Source: Nonomuraea glycinis (GTDB lineage: Bacteria; Actinomycetota; Actinomycetes; Streptosporangiales; Streptosporangiaceae). From it: 64,000 nt of DNA. The stretch lies in assembly GCF_014646515.1 (NCBI RefSeq), contig NZ_BMNK01000003.1:515456-579455 (forward strand). Reading direction: 5' to 3'. The notes beneath the pieces are model-generated. The model had not been told where the DNA came from. It saw only the letters and a list, made by a program, of their open reading frames with translations, and did no database searches. Of the stretch, positions 1 to 8,500 are shown in pieces (the stretch's first letter is position 1; each line of letters starts with the position of its first letter). The translations under genes were made by a program, and so were the position numbers.

Positions 1-7
1 TCGCCGA

Positions 8-24
8 GCGTCTCACCGAGACGC
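8..24. terminator. Short GC hairpin at window start
   Basis: GCGTCTC (8-14) and GAGACGC (18-24) form a perfect 7-bp stem with a 3-nt loop. It lies before the first complete gene, so it may terminate a gene outside the window. There is no T-tract, so the assignment is weak. Confidence 0.35.
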
Positions 25-92
25 GGCGGCCGATTTGAGCTGGGCATGCGCAATCTTGAACCCTTCTCCCAGGGTGGCCGCCGAAACCGGAG

Positions 93-761
93 GTGGCGCG
101 AACGTACGTTTTCACCATGGCTTCTTCGGACCGCGAGCACGTCCTTCAGGTCGCGTACAAGCTGTTCGCCGCGCTCGGTTACGACGCCACCTCGACCTCG
201 CAGATCGCCGAAGCGGCCGGCGTGCAGCCGGCCGTCATCGAGGAGTTCTTCGGCGGCCGGCGGGAGCTCTACATCGCCGTCATGCGGCACGCCTACGATC
301 TGGAGCGCGCGTCGCTGCACGCGGTGCTGGACGAGCTCCGCGAAGCGGAGAGCCTGGACGTCGCGGCGGCGATCCACCGCCTCATCGACAACCAGCTCGA
401 CTTCGTCGCCGTCCACCCCGACGCCTACGCGCTGCGGACACACCGGTGGTTGTCGGACGCCATGGACGTGGCGGAGGTGGAGACGCGCTACCTCCAGCCT
501 CTCTACCAGAGCATCCTGGACCTGTTCCAGCCCGCCGTGGCGGCCGGGCAACTGACCGGGGACACGGACCTGCAGTACGTCATGTACATGTGCACCTGGT
601 GCATCCACGGCTTCGCGCTCGGCGGCGTGCCGCACGACGAAGGCGTGCCCAAGACCTACACCGACGAGCGGGAGTGGCGGCGCTTCCGGCTCCGGCTCCA
701 CCAGATGGTGCACCGCGCCCTGCTGCTCCCCGGCGACTACTCCCCCGCTGAGCCATATTGA
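93..761 (+). CDS. TetR/AcrR family transcriptional regulator
   Basis: A 222-residue one-component DNA-binding repressor. The N-terminal helix-turn-helix is clear (AYKLFAALGYDATSTSQIAEAAG, written here as AYKLFAALGYDAT then SQIAEAAG), followed by the FFGGRRELY turn and a long all-helical ligand domain of the usual length. The start is uncertain: the GTG at 93 has no separate Shine-Dalgarno sequence, and the ATG at 117 (MASSDREHVL) is an equally good alternative that still keeps the whole HTH. The target is unknown. The next gene downstream, a permease 60 bp away on the same strand, is a possible target by position only. Confidence 0.88.
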   Translation: MARTYVFTMASSDREHVLQVAYKLFAALGYDATSTSQIAEAAGVQPAVIEEFFGGRRELYIAVMRHAYDLERASLHAVLDELREAESLDVAAAIHRLIDNQLDFVAVHPDAYALRTHRWLSDAMDVAEVETRYLQPLYQSILDLFQPAVAAGQLTGDTDLQYVMYMCTWCIHGFALGGVPHDEGVPKTYTDEREWRRFRLRLHQMVHRALLLPGDYSPAEPY

Positions 762-796
762 CGTTTTCTTGATGCCCTGATCATGCGGGGTATGTC
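758..796 (+). promoter_or_regulatory. Candidate promoter for the KimA-like permease
   Basis: TTGATG (769-774) and TATGTC (791-796) are separated by 16 bp, and a second -35-like TTGACG lies at 758-763. The 60-bp gap is too short for a c-di-AMP (ydaO-type) riboswitch, which controls many kimA genes elsewhere. The call rests on sequence resemblance only. Confidence 0.3.
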
Positions 797-820
797 CTTG
801 TCGTCATTAGTGTCCTTGGG

Positions 821-2710
821 GTGATCGATGCAGGAGTGCGGGTTCGCACCTGGATGCTGAAGGGTTTGCAGCGGCCGGAGACCCAGGCCGCCGGGCCGGA
901 CCACCGGCACAGCTGGTGGCAGGTGATGTGCCTGACCGGCGTGGACTACTTCTCCACCCTGGGCTACCAGCCGGGCATCGCCGCGCTGGCCGCCGGCGCC
1001 CTCAGCCCGGTCGCGACCCTGCTGCTGGTGGCGCTCACCCTGTTCGGCGCGCTGCCGACCTACCGGGCGGTGGCCAGGGAGAGCCCGAACGGGCTGGGCT
1101 CGCTGTCGATGCTGGAGCGGCTGCTGCCCGGCTGGCGCGGCAAGCTGCTGGTGCTGTTCCTGCTCGGGTTCGTGGCCACGGCGTTCATCGTCACCATCAC
1201 CCTGTCCGCCGCCGACGCCACCGCGCACATCCTGCACAACCCGTTCGTGCCGCACTCCTGGGCGCACTGGCAGGTGCCGGTGACGCTGGTGCTGATCGCC
1301 GCGCTCGGCGGGGTGTTCCTCGTCGGGTTCAGCGAGGCGATCTCCATCGCCGTCGTGCTGGTCGGCGTCTACCTGCTGCTCAACCTCGTCGTGCTCACCA
1401 CGGCGATCCTGCACGTGCTGGCCGAGCCGGAACGGGTGACCGACTGGCGAGGCGTGCTCGCCGCCGACTACGCCAGCCCCCTCGCCATGGTGGCGGTCTC
1501 CCTGTACGTCATGCCCAAGCTCGCCCTCGGCCTGTCCGGCTTCGAGACGGGCGTCGCGGTGATGCCCCTGGTCAAGGGCGATATCGAGGTACGGATCAAG
1601 GGCGCGCGCAAGCTGCTGACCACGGCCGCGCTGATCATGAGCCTCTTCCTGATCACGTCGAGCCTCGCCACCACGGTGCTGATCCCCGCCGAGGAGTTCG
1701 CCGAGGGCGGGGCGGCCAACGGGCGGGCGCTCGCCTACCTGGCCCACGAGTACCTCGGCGACTGGTTCGGCACCGCCTACGACCTGTCCACGATCGGCAT
1801 CCTGTGGTTCGCCGGGGCCTCCGCGCTGGCCGGGCTGCTCAACATCGTGCCGCGCTACCTGCCCCGGTACGGCATGGCGCCGGACTGGTCACGCGCCGCC
1901 CGGCCGATGGTGCTGGTGTTCACCGGCGTCTCCGTCCTCATCACGCTGTTCTTCGACGCGGAGGTGGAGGTGCAGGGCGGGGCCTACGCCACCGGCGTGC
2001 TGGCCCTGATCCTCTCGGCGGCGGTCGCCGTGACCCTGTCCGCCTGGATCGGCGGCCGGCACCGCGCCGCGTCCTTCTTCGCGTTCGTCACGCTGATCTT
2101 CGGCTACGCCACGGTCGCCAACATCATCGAGCGCCCCGACGGCCTGGTCATCGCTCTGCTGTTCGTGCTCGCCATCGTGCTGATCTCGCTGATCTCCCGC
2201 GCGACCCGGTCCACCGAGCTGCGCGTCACCCGTGTCACCCTCGACGACCAGGCCCGCCGCTTCCTCGACGAGGTCGGCGAGATCTACCTCATCGCCAACG
2301 AGCCGAACGAGCGCACCGGCAAGGAGTACGTCGACAAGATGCGTGAGGCGTGGGAGCTGCACCGCCTGCGCACCAGCGAGGGCCCGATCTTCCTGGAGGT
2401 CACCATCCCCGACGCGTCCGAGTTCGCCGGCGAGCTGCACGTCGTGGGCGAGGAGCGGCACGGCTTCAGGATCATGCGGACGCAGAGCTCCACGGTCGCC
2501 AACGCCATCGCCGCCCTGCTGCTGCACCTGCGTGACGAGGCGGGCAGAACGCCGCATGTCTACTTTCACTGGGCGGCCGAGGGCAACCCGATCGGCGCGC
2601 TGCTGCGCTATCTCGTCTTCGGCGGCGGCGACATCCCGCCGCTCACCCGGGAGGTGCTCCGCCAGGCCGAGCCCGACCCCGGCCGCCGCCCTGTCGTGCA
2701 CGTCGGCTGA
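821..2710 (+). CDS. APC-superfamily permease, KimA-like (possible K+ uptake)
   Basis: A 629-residue inner-membrane transporter. It has about twelve hydrophobic segments (roughly residues 30-465), followed by a soluble C-terminal domain of about 160 residues. The first membrane helix carries [13 protein letters not shown], resembling the SSDALSSVAYG region of KimA-type potassium importers, and the length and soluble tail also fit KimA. Databases often label such proteins amino-acid permeases. Its 3' end is 6 bp from convergent KdpE/KdpD-like genes, which supports a link to potassium; that is inference. The start could be GTG 821, GTG 836 or ATG 854. Confidence 0.75.
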   Translation: MIDAGVRVRTWMLKGLQRPETQAAGPDHRHSWWQVMCLTGVDYFSTLGYQPGIAALAAGALSPVATLLLVALTLFGALPTYRAVARESPNGLGSLSMLERLLPGWRGKLLVLFLLGFVATAFIVTITLSAADATAHILHNPFVPHSWAHWQVPVTLVLIAALGGVFLVGFSEAISIAVVLVGVYLLLNLVVLTTAILHVLAEPERVTDWRGVLAADYASPLAMVAVSLYVMPKLALGLSGFETGVAVMPLVKGDIEVRIKGARKLLTTAALIMSLFLITSSLATTVLIPAEEFAEGGAANGRALAYLAHEYLGDWFGTAYDLSTIGILWFAGASALAGLLNIVPRYLPRYGMAPDWSRAARPMVLVFTGVSVLITLFFDAEVEVQGGAYATGVLALILSAAVAVTLSAWIGGRHRAASFFAFVTLIFGYATVANIIERPDGLVIALLFVLAIVLISLISRATRSTELRVTRVTLDDQARRFLDEVGEIYLIANEPNERTGKEYVDKMREAWELHRLRTSEGPIFLEVTIPDASEFAGELHVVGEERHGFRIMRTQSSTVANAIAALLLHLRDEAGRTPHVYFHWAAEGNPIGALLRYLVFGGGDIPPLTREVLRQAEPDPGRRPVVHVG

Positions 2711-2716
2711 CCGGGC

Positions 2717-3382
2717 TCAGGGCTTGAACCGGTAGCCCATGCCCGGCTCGGTGATGAGGTGCACCGGGTGCGCCGGGTCGCGCTCCAGCTTGCGGCGCAG
2801 CTGGGCGAGGTACTGGCGCAGGTAGTGGAACTCCTTGACGTACTTCACGCCCCACACCTCCGACAGCAGCCGCCGCTGGCCGATCAGCTTGCCGGGGTTG
2901 CGGAGCAGGATCTCCAGGATGTGCCATTCGGTCGGGGTGAGCCGCACCCCGCCGGAGACCGTCTTCGTCGTCAGGTCCACCTCGTGGTCACCGATCCGGA
3001 CCGGCGCCAGGTCCTCCTCCTGGCTCGTCCGGCGGGAGACGGCGCGGACGCGGGCCAGCAACTCGTCGATGCCGAAGGGCTTGGTGACGTAGTCGTCCGC
3101 GCCCGCGTCCAGCGCCTCGACCTTGTCGGCGTTGCCGGCCCGGCCCGACAGCACGATGATCGGCGTACTCGTCCAGCCGCGCAGCCCGTGGATGACGTCC
3201 ATGCCGTCCAGATCGGGCAGGCCAAGGTCAAGGATGACCAGGTCCGGGTGCCATTCGGCGGCCTTGTGCAGGGCGCCGGCGCCGTCGGCGGCCACCGCGA
3301 CGTCGTACTGCCGGGCGGCGAGGTTGATCCGCAGCGTGCTCAGCAGCTGAGGCTCGTCGTCCACGACGAGAATGCGGGTCAT
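2717..3382 (-). CDS. kdpE: KdpE-like OmpR-family response regulator
   Basis: A 221-residue response regulator. The receiver domain has the acidic pair D8/D9, phosphoacceptor D52 (in LVILDLGLPDLDG) and a KPFG motif. A C-terminal winged helix (LTPTEWHILEILLRNPGKLI, then YLRQYLAQLRRKLE and a GMGYRF-type end) is typical of KdpE. Its ATG overlaps the stop of the sensor-kinase gene by 4 bp (ATGA), so the pair is co-translated. KdpE normally activates kdpFABC when K+ is low. That operon is not in the window, and the nearest transporter is the convergent KimA-like permease. Confidence 0.9.
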   Translation of the reverse strand: MTRILVVDDEPQLLSTLRINLAARQYDVAVAADGAGALHKAAEWHPDLVILDLGLPDLDGMDVIHGLRGWTSTPIIVLSGRAGNADKVEALDAGADDYVTKPFGIDELLARVRAVSRRTSQEEDLAPVRIGDHEVDLTTKTVSGGVRLTPTEWHILEILLRNPGKLIGQRRLLSEVWGVKYVKEFHYLRQYLAQLRRKLERDPAHPVHLITEPGMGYRFKP

Positions 3383-5319
3383 GACGCCACGCTCAACGTG
3401 AGGATCATGGTGAGGCCTCCCCCTGGTGTCCGATCGGGCATGAGCGTGCCGCCCATCGCCTCGGCCAGCCCCCGGGACAAGGCCAGCCCGAGCCCGACCC
3501 CCGCATGGTTGTCACGGTCGCCGAACCGCTGGAAGGGCAGGAAGACCTGCTCGTACGCCTCTGGCGGGATGCCGGGGCCGCGATCCGCGACGCGCACCTC
3601 CACCTGTGCGGCGTGCCGGCTCGCGGTGACGAGCACCTTCTCCCCCGGCGGACTGTAGCGGACCGCGTTGGCCATCAGATTGGCCAGCACCCGCTCCAGC
3701 AGCGCCGGGTCGGCCAGCACCTCGGGCAGCTCGGCGCCGACGGCGGACTCGACGCGGTCCCGCGACCGGTCCAGGTCGTCGACGGCTCCCGGCAGGACGT
3801 CCGCCAGCGAGGTCGGCTGCAGGTCGACCCCCAGCACCCCCGCCTGCAGCCGGCTCATGTCGAGCAGGTTGACCACCAGGCGCTCCAGCTTGGCCAGCGA
3901 CTGCCGGGCCGCGCCGAGCAGCTCGGCACGGTCCTGCCCGGACCAGGCGATGCCGGGCTCGGCCAGGCTGTCCACGGCGGCCTTGGCCGAGGCGAGCGGG
4001 GTGCGCAGGTCGTGGCTGACGGCGGCGAGCAGGGCGGTGCGCATCCGGTCGGCGGCGGCCAGCGGCCTGGCTTGCTCGGCCTCCCGCGCCAGGCGCTCGT
4101 GCCGCAGCGCCACCGCCGCCTCGGTGGCGAACGCCTCCAGCACCCGCCGGTCGGCCGCGGCCGACGGCCTGCCGCGCGCCGTGAGGACGAGCTGCTCGTC
4201 GATCACCACGACGGTGTCGGCGGCGGCCGGGCAGGTCGCGGGCGGGCCGCCGGAGGTGGCGACGATCCGCCAGCGCCCCGGCTCGGCCAGGTCGTCCGGG
4301 CTCGGCTCGGCCAGGTCGTCCGGGCTCGGCTCGGCCAGGTCGTCCGGGCTCGGCTCGGCCAGGTCGTCGGGGCTCGGCTCGGCGCGCCGCTCCAGCAGCG
4401 TCACCGAGGTCAGCCCGAACGTCTCCCGCATCCGCGCGAGCAGCGACGACACGGCCGCCTCGCCGCGCAGCACGTGGCCCGCCAGGGTGGACAGCAGCTC
4501 GGCCTCGGCGGTGGCCCGGGCGGCCTCCCGGGTGCGGCGGGCCGCGATGTCCACGATCACGCTGACCGCCACCGCCACCAGGACGAACACGACCAGCGCC
4601 AGGATGTTCTCCGGATCGGCGATGGCGAGGAGGCCCACCGGCGGCGTGAAGAGCAGGTTGAGCAGCAGCGACGCCCCGACCGCCGCCGTGAGCGCCGGCC
4701 ACATGCCGCCGGTCAGCGCGACGCCGACGACCGCGAACAGCAGCAGCAACATCTCACTGGAGGGCGCCAGGTCCCCCTTGGCCGGCAGCAGCACGGCCGT
4801 CAGCGCCGGGATCCCGGCCACCGCCATCACCCACCCGGCCGACCGGCGGCCGGGGGTCAGCGCCGTCCGCCCGTGCGACCACCGCGGGCGGCCCCTGCTC
4901 GCCTCCTCGTGCGTGACCATGTGCACGTCGATCGAGCCGGACAGCGCGATGATGGTGACCCCGACGCCACGCGACATGATCTGCGCGAACCGTCCTCTGC
5001 GTGAGGCGCCCAGCACCAGCTGGGTGGCGTTCACTCCACGGGCGAAGTCGATCAGCGCACGCGGGACGTCCTCGCCGACGACGTGATGGTAGGACCCGCC
5101 CAGGCTCTCCACCAGGGCCCGCAGGCGGGCGAGGCCGGGCGCGTCGGCGTCGGCGGGGGTCACATGCACGGCGAGCAGGTCGGCGTCCTGGTTCCGGGCG
5201 GCGATGCGAGCGGCCCGCCGGACCAGCGTGTCGCCTTCGGGGCCGCCCGTGAGGGCGACGACGACCCGCTCACGCGCCTCCCAGGTGTCCTCGGCGCGGT
5301 AGTGGTCGGCCTCGCTCAT
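3379..5319 (-). CDS. kdpD: KdpD-like sensor histidine kinase lacking the KdpD domain
   Basis: A 646-residue membrane sensor kinase, shorter than the roughly 850-900 residues of full KdpD. It starts directly with a Usp-like domain (residues about 18-135), followed by the four-helix DUF4118 membrane block (about 155-265), a GAF-like segment, HisKA with His436 in AVSHDLRTPL, and an HATPase domain with N-box NAVRYSPPG, DRGPGIP and GVGLGLAL. The N-terminal KdpD ATP-binding domain is absent. Residues EPSPDDLA are repeated four times between the GAF-like strands (DNA 4281-4383). It overlaps kdpE by 4 bp. It probably phosphorylates KdpE in response to K+ or turgor. Confidence 0.88.
   Translation of the reverse strand: MSEADHYRAEDTWEARERVVVALTGGPEGDTLVRRAARIAARNQDADLLAVHVTPADADAPGLARLRALVESLGGSYHHVVGEDVPRALIDFARGVNATQLVLGASRRGRFAQIMSRGVGVTIIALSGSIDVHMVTHEEASRGRPRWSHGRTALTPGRRSAGWVMAVAGIPALTAVLLPAKGDLAPSSEMLLLLFAVVGVALTGGMWPALTAAVGASLLLNLLFTPPVGLLAIADPENILALVVFVLVAVAVSVIVDIAARRTREAARATAEAELLSTLAGHVLRGEAAVSSLLARMRETFGLTSVTLLERRAEPSPDDLAEPSPDDLAEPSPDDLAEPSPDDLAEPGRWRIVATSGGPPATCPAAADTVVVIDEQLVLTARGRPSAAADRRVLEAFATEAAVALRHERLAREAEQARPLAAADRMRTALLAAVSHDLRTPLASAKAAVDSLAEPGIAWSGQDRAELLGAARQSLAKLERLVVNLLDMSRLQAGVLGVDLQPTSLADVLPGAVDDLDRSRDRVESAVGAELPEVLADPALLERVLANLMANAVRYSPPGEKVLVTASRHAAQVEVRVADRGPGIPPEAYEQVFLPFQRFGDRDNHAGVGLGLALSRGLAEAMGGTLMPDRTPGGGLTMILTLSVAS
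4281..4383 (-). repeat. 24-bp in-frame tandem repeat inside kdpD
   Basis: Four units start at 4281, 4305, 4329 and 4353, followed by a partial unit. Each unit encodes an EPSPDDLA octapeptide on the minus strand. Units are identical apart from one base in the last. Because 24 is divisible by 3, copy-number change keeps the reading frame. Confidence 0.9.
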
Positions 5320-5351
5320 ACGCCAAGGCTACGGGCAGCGTTTTGACACCC

Positions 5352-5391
5352 CCCATAGGCAACCGCTATCTATTAGCTAACCGTTAGGGGG
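5352..5391 (+). promoter_or_regulatory. Candidate operator/promoter of the PadR-ABC operon
   Basis: The 60-bp gap upstream of the PadR gene is AT-richer than its surroundings. It contains AACCGCTA and AACCGTTAG as direct repeats, with TAACCGTTA nearly palindromic, just before the AGGGGG ribosome-binding site at 5386-5391. PadR regulators usually control their own operon, so this is the expected binding region. No exact site is proven. Confidence 0.35.
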
Positions 5392-5396
5392 ATGCG

Positions 5397-5930
5397 ATGC
5401 AGGACGCGGTGCTGGCGATGCTCGCCAAAGAGCCGACACACGGGTACGACCTGCACGCTCGCCTGCGGCGCAGTCTCGGCCCGCTGGGCGAAGCGATGAA
5501 CCGCGGCCAGATCTACGTGACCTTGGCGCGACTGGAAAAGGCGGGACTCGTCGTCTGCGAGCGCGCGGACGGTCTTCCGGAGCGGCCCGAGCGCAAGGTC
5601 TACGCGCTGACGCCGGCCGGGCAGCAGCGGGTGGCGGCCTGGCTGGCCGAGGTCGGCTGGCCGAAACCGGACCTGGCGGAGTTCCATCTCAAGCTCACCG
5701 CCGCCGCGGCGGCCCGGCTGGCCGACCCGGTGGAGCTGGTGGCGGCGCAGCGCCGTGAGCTGCTGCGCCGCTTGGGTGAGGCGCAGCGGGCGGCGCTGGC
5801 CGAGCCGGCGGGGTCGGGCGCCGGCCTGCTGCTGGAAGGGGTCGTGCTGCGGTTGCAGGCGGACCTGCGCTGGCTGGATGCCTGTGAGCGGGCCTGGTCC
5901 AAGATCGATGACGAAGTCGAGGGCGAATGA
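5397..5930 (+). CDS. PadR family transcriptional regulator
   Basis: A 177-residue regulator. The N-terminal winged helix (LAMLAKEPTHGYDLHARL, then GQIYVTLARLEKAGLV and a VYALTPAGQQ wing) is diagnostic of PadR. The C-terminal helical dimerisation part spans about residues 95-170. The ATG at 5397 has AGGGGG five bases upstream. Its stop overlaps the ABC ATPase start by 4 bp (ATGA), and an FtsX permease follows, giving a three-gene operon. By analogy it is a local repressor of this ABC transporter, possibly relieved by the exported compound. Confidence 0.92.
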   Translation: MQDAVLAMLAKEPTHGYDLHARLRRSLGPLGEAMNRGQIYVTLARLEKAGLVVCERADGLPERPERKVYALTPAGQQRVAAWLAEVGWPKPDLAEFHLKLTAAAAARLADPVELVAAQRRELLRRLGEAQRAALAEPAGSGAGLLLEGVVLRLQADLRWLDACERAWSKIDDEVEGE

Positions 5931-6667
5931 ACGTGTCGAGTGCCGTGGTCCGGGCCTTCGGCCTGGCGAAGACGCATGGTCAGGGGCAGAGCCGGGTCCA
6001 CGCGGTGGACGAGGTCGACCTGGAGGTGCCGCAGGGGCAGACGCTGGCGGTGATGGGGCCCAGCGGCTGCGGGAAATCCACGCTGCTGCACCTGCTGGGC
6101 GGCCTGGAGCGGCCCACCGGCGGGGAGGTGTGGGTGGCCGGGCGGCGGATCGACACGCTGAGCGAGCGGGCCCTGGCGCGCCTGCGACGTCAGTCGGTGG
6201 GGTTCATCTTCCAGGCCTTCCACCTGGTGGAGGAGTTATCGGCGGCCGACAACGTTGAGCTGCCCGCGCTGCTGGCCGGGCGTTCGCGCCGCCAGGCCAG
6301 GCGGCGCGCGAGCCTGCTGCTGGAACGGGTCGGGCTCGCCGACCGGGCCCGGCATCTGCCGTCGCAGCTGTCCGGCGGGCAGCGTCAGCGGATCGCCATC
6401 GCCCGCGCGCTGGCCAACGAGCCGCTGGTCGTCCTGGCCGACGAGCCGACCGGCAACCTCGACACCTCGGCCACCCTCGACGTCCTGAGGATCTTCGAGG
6501 ACCTGCGCGCCGCGGGTCAGACCCTCGTGGTCGTCACCCACGACGAGCGGGTCGCGGCCACCGCGGACCGGCTGATCGCGATGCGCGACGGGATGTTCGT
6601 CGACGACACCCGGCTGGCCGGCTCCCACCCGCGCGGGCTCGGCGGGCTGATCGGGCTGGAGGGCTGA
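5927..6667 (+). CDS. ABC transporter ATP-binding protein (MacB/LolD type)
   Basis: A 246-residue ATPase. Walker A is GPSGCGKST at residues 44-52, the Q-loop is FIFQAFHLVEEL, the signature is LSGGQRQR, Walker B is LVVLADEPTGNLD and the H-loop is VVTHD. EPTGNLD-type ATPases pair with FtsX/MacB permeases in export or extraction of antibiotics, peptides or lipoproteins. It is coupled to the PadR gene upstream (4-bp overlap) and is 6 bp from the permease gene downstream. The substrate cannot be read from the sequence. Confidence 0.95.
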   Translation: MNVSSAVVRAFGLAKTHGQGQSRVHAVDEVDLEVPQGQTLAVMGPSGCGKSTLLHLLGGLERPTGGEVWVAGRRIDTLSERALARLRRQSVGFIFQAFHLVEELSAADNVELPALLAGRSRRQARRRASLLLERVGLADRARHLPSQLSGGQRQRIAIARALANEPLVVLADEPTGNLDTSATLDVLRIFEDLRAAGQTLVVVTHDERVAATADRLIAMRDGMFVDDTRLAGSHPRGLGGLIGLEG

Positions 6668-6673
6668 CCGACC

Positions 6674-8461
6674 ATGGGACGCCTCGTCCTCATCGCCCGC
6701 CTCGTCCTGGCCGACCTCCGACGGCACCCGGCCCAGGCCGCGATGCTCGTCGTCGCGGTGACCGCCGCCACCGCCACCTTCACCCTGGGCCTGTCCCTGA
6801 GCGGGGCGAGCCAGGCACTGTACGAGCAGACCCGCGCGGCCACCGCCGGGCCGGACATGGTGGCGCTCACCCCTGGCTCCGACCCGGCCGTGACCTCTGC
6901 GCTCACCTCGCTGGCGGACGCTCCCGAAGTGGTCGCCCACCATGGCCCCTATCGCATCGTCTACGCCGACCTCACCGCACGCGGCCGCACCTCCAACGTG
7001 GTGGTGCACGGCTTCGCCGAGACGCCCGGCGCGGTCAACCGCCCGCTGCTGACCTCGGGCCACTGGGTACGCTCCGGCGGCACGGTCCTCGAACGCGGTT
7101 TCGCCACCGCGCTGGGCGTCGGCGTCGGCGACCGCGTCACCATCGCCGGCCGGTCGTACCCCGTCGTCGGGATCGCCGTGACCGCGGCCACCTCCATCTA
7201 CCCCGGAGCGGCGCAGATCGGCCCGTACGGCGGGGGCAGCGACTACAGCGGCCTGGCCTGGATGACCCGATCGGATGCCCGGACCCTGGCGTCGTCCCAC
7301 GAGCTGCCGGTGACCATGGCCCTGGACCTCAAGCTGCGCGACCCCGCCGCCACCGAGTCCTTCCACGACGCCCACCGCGACTCCGCCGTCAGGATCAACC
7401 TCCACTCCTGGCAGTTCACCGCCCAGCAGGACCTGGTCATCCTCAGGAACAGCCGGCCGATCCTGGTCGTCGGCAGCTGGCTGCTCAGCTTCCTGGCCAT
7501 CACCGGAGTGGCCGCGCTGGCAGCCGGACGCGCCGCGGCGCGGACCCGCCGGGCCGGACTGCTCAAGGCCGTCGGCGCCACCCCGGGTCTGATCGGCACC
7601 GTCCTGCTCACCGAATACCTGGCGCTGGCGCTGGCCGGCGACGCGCTGGGGCTGGTGATCGCCCGCCTGACCGCGCCCGCCCTCGCCGGCCCTACCACCG
7701 GCCGGATCGGCGACGCGGCCGGGCCGAGCGCCGCCACGGTCGCGGCGGCGACCGCCCTCGCCGTGGCCGTGGCGGTGCTGTCCACGCTGCGTCCCACGCT
7801 GCGCGCCCTACGCACGGCGACCGTCACGGCGCTGACCGCCACCGCGCACCGGCCCCGTCACCGCCCCCGGCTCACCGCGCTGTCCGCACTGCTGCCCACG
7901 CCGCTGCTGCTCGGGCTGCGCCTGACCGCCCGCGGGCCGGGCCGCGCCGTGCTGCAGGCGTGCTCCACCGCCACCACGGTGATCGCGCTCGTCGCCCTGC
8001 TGACCCTCTACGCCCAGCCGGAGAGGGGCTACGGCCTGAACGGCTCCTCTGTCCTGCCCAACCTGCGCGGCGAGCACGACCGGCAACTGATGCTCGCCGT
8101 CACCGTCCTGCTGATCGCGCTCGCCATCGTGAACACCATCACGTTCACCTGGACCACTGCCATGGAAGCCCGGGCGAACATGGCCATCGCGCGTACGCTC
8201 GGCGCCACCCCCGGACAGATCGCCGCCGGGCTGTCCCTCGCCCAGCTCCTGCCCAGCCTGCCCGGTGCCGTCATCGGCGTCCCGCTGGGCAGCGGTCTGC
8301 TCGCGCTCTTCGCCGCCGGCAACGCCGCGGAAACCCCGTCCGCCTGGCTGCTCGGCGCCGCACTCACGACCGTCCTGGCGACGGCGGCACTCACCGCCCT
8401 GCCCGCCCGCCTGGCGGCCCGCCAACCCGTGGCGCAGGCCCTCAGCGCCGAAACAGCGTGA
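6674..8461 (+). CDS. FtsX-like ABC transporter permease
   Basis: A 595-residue permease with one N-terminal helix (about residues 18-42), a large extracytoplasmic domain (about 45-250), and three helices forming the first FtsX domain (LLSFLAITGVAALAAG; LLTEYLALALAGDALGLVI; ATVAAATALAVAVAVL). A second, degenerate FtsX block follows (about 400-595, with ARTLGATPGQIAAGL). GGAGGG at 6658-6663 lies 10 bases before the ATG. It forms the exporter with the ATPase upstream. This is a single long permease, as in actinobacterial PadR-linked systems, rather than two half permeases. Confidence 0.93.
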   Translation: MGRLVLIARLVLADLRRHPAQAAMLVVAVTAATATFTLGLSLSGASQALYEQTRAATAGPDMVALTPGSDPAVTSALTSLADAPEVVAHHGPYRIVYADLTARGRTSNVVVHGFAETPGAVNRPLLTSGHWVRSGGTVLERGFATALGVGVGDRVTIAGRSYPVVGIAVTAATSIYPGAAQIGPYGGGSDYSGLAWMTRSDARTLASSHELPVTMALDLKLRDPAATESFHDAHRDSAVRINLHSWQFTAQQDLVILRNSRPILVVGSWLLSFLAITGVAALAAGRAAARTRRAGLLKAVGATPGLIGTVLLTEYLALALAGDALGLVIARLTAPALAGPTTGRIGDAAGPSAATVAAATALAVAVAVLSTLRPTLRALRTATVTALTATAHRPRHRPRLTALSALLPTPLLLGLRLTARGPGRAVLQACSTATTVIALVALLTLYAQPERGYGLNGSSVLPNLRGEHDRQLMLAVTVLLIALAIVNTITFTWTTAMEARANMAIARTLGATPGQIAAGLSLAQLLPSLPGAVIGVPLGSGLLALFAAGNAAETPSAWLLGAALTTVLATAALTALPARLAARQPVAQALSAETA

Positions 8462-8500
8462 GAAGTGGCCGTGCCTGCCGAGGTCCACGCGCCGCCGCCG

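Noticed and set aside
761..820. A c-di-AMP (ydaO-type) riboswitch before the KimA-like gene
   Set aside because: The gap is only about 60 bp and shows none of the expected long folded structure.
4281..4383. The kdpD repeat array as a possible CRISPR
   Set aside because: Units are contiguous 24-mers without spacers and are in frame with the kinase.
3505..5086. Long plus-strand frames opposite kdpD
   Set aside because: Explained by codon bias of the kinase gene; they also translate the 24-bp repeat in other frames, which gives an illusion of repeats.
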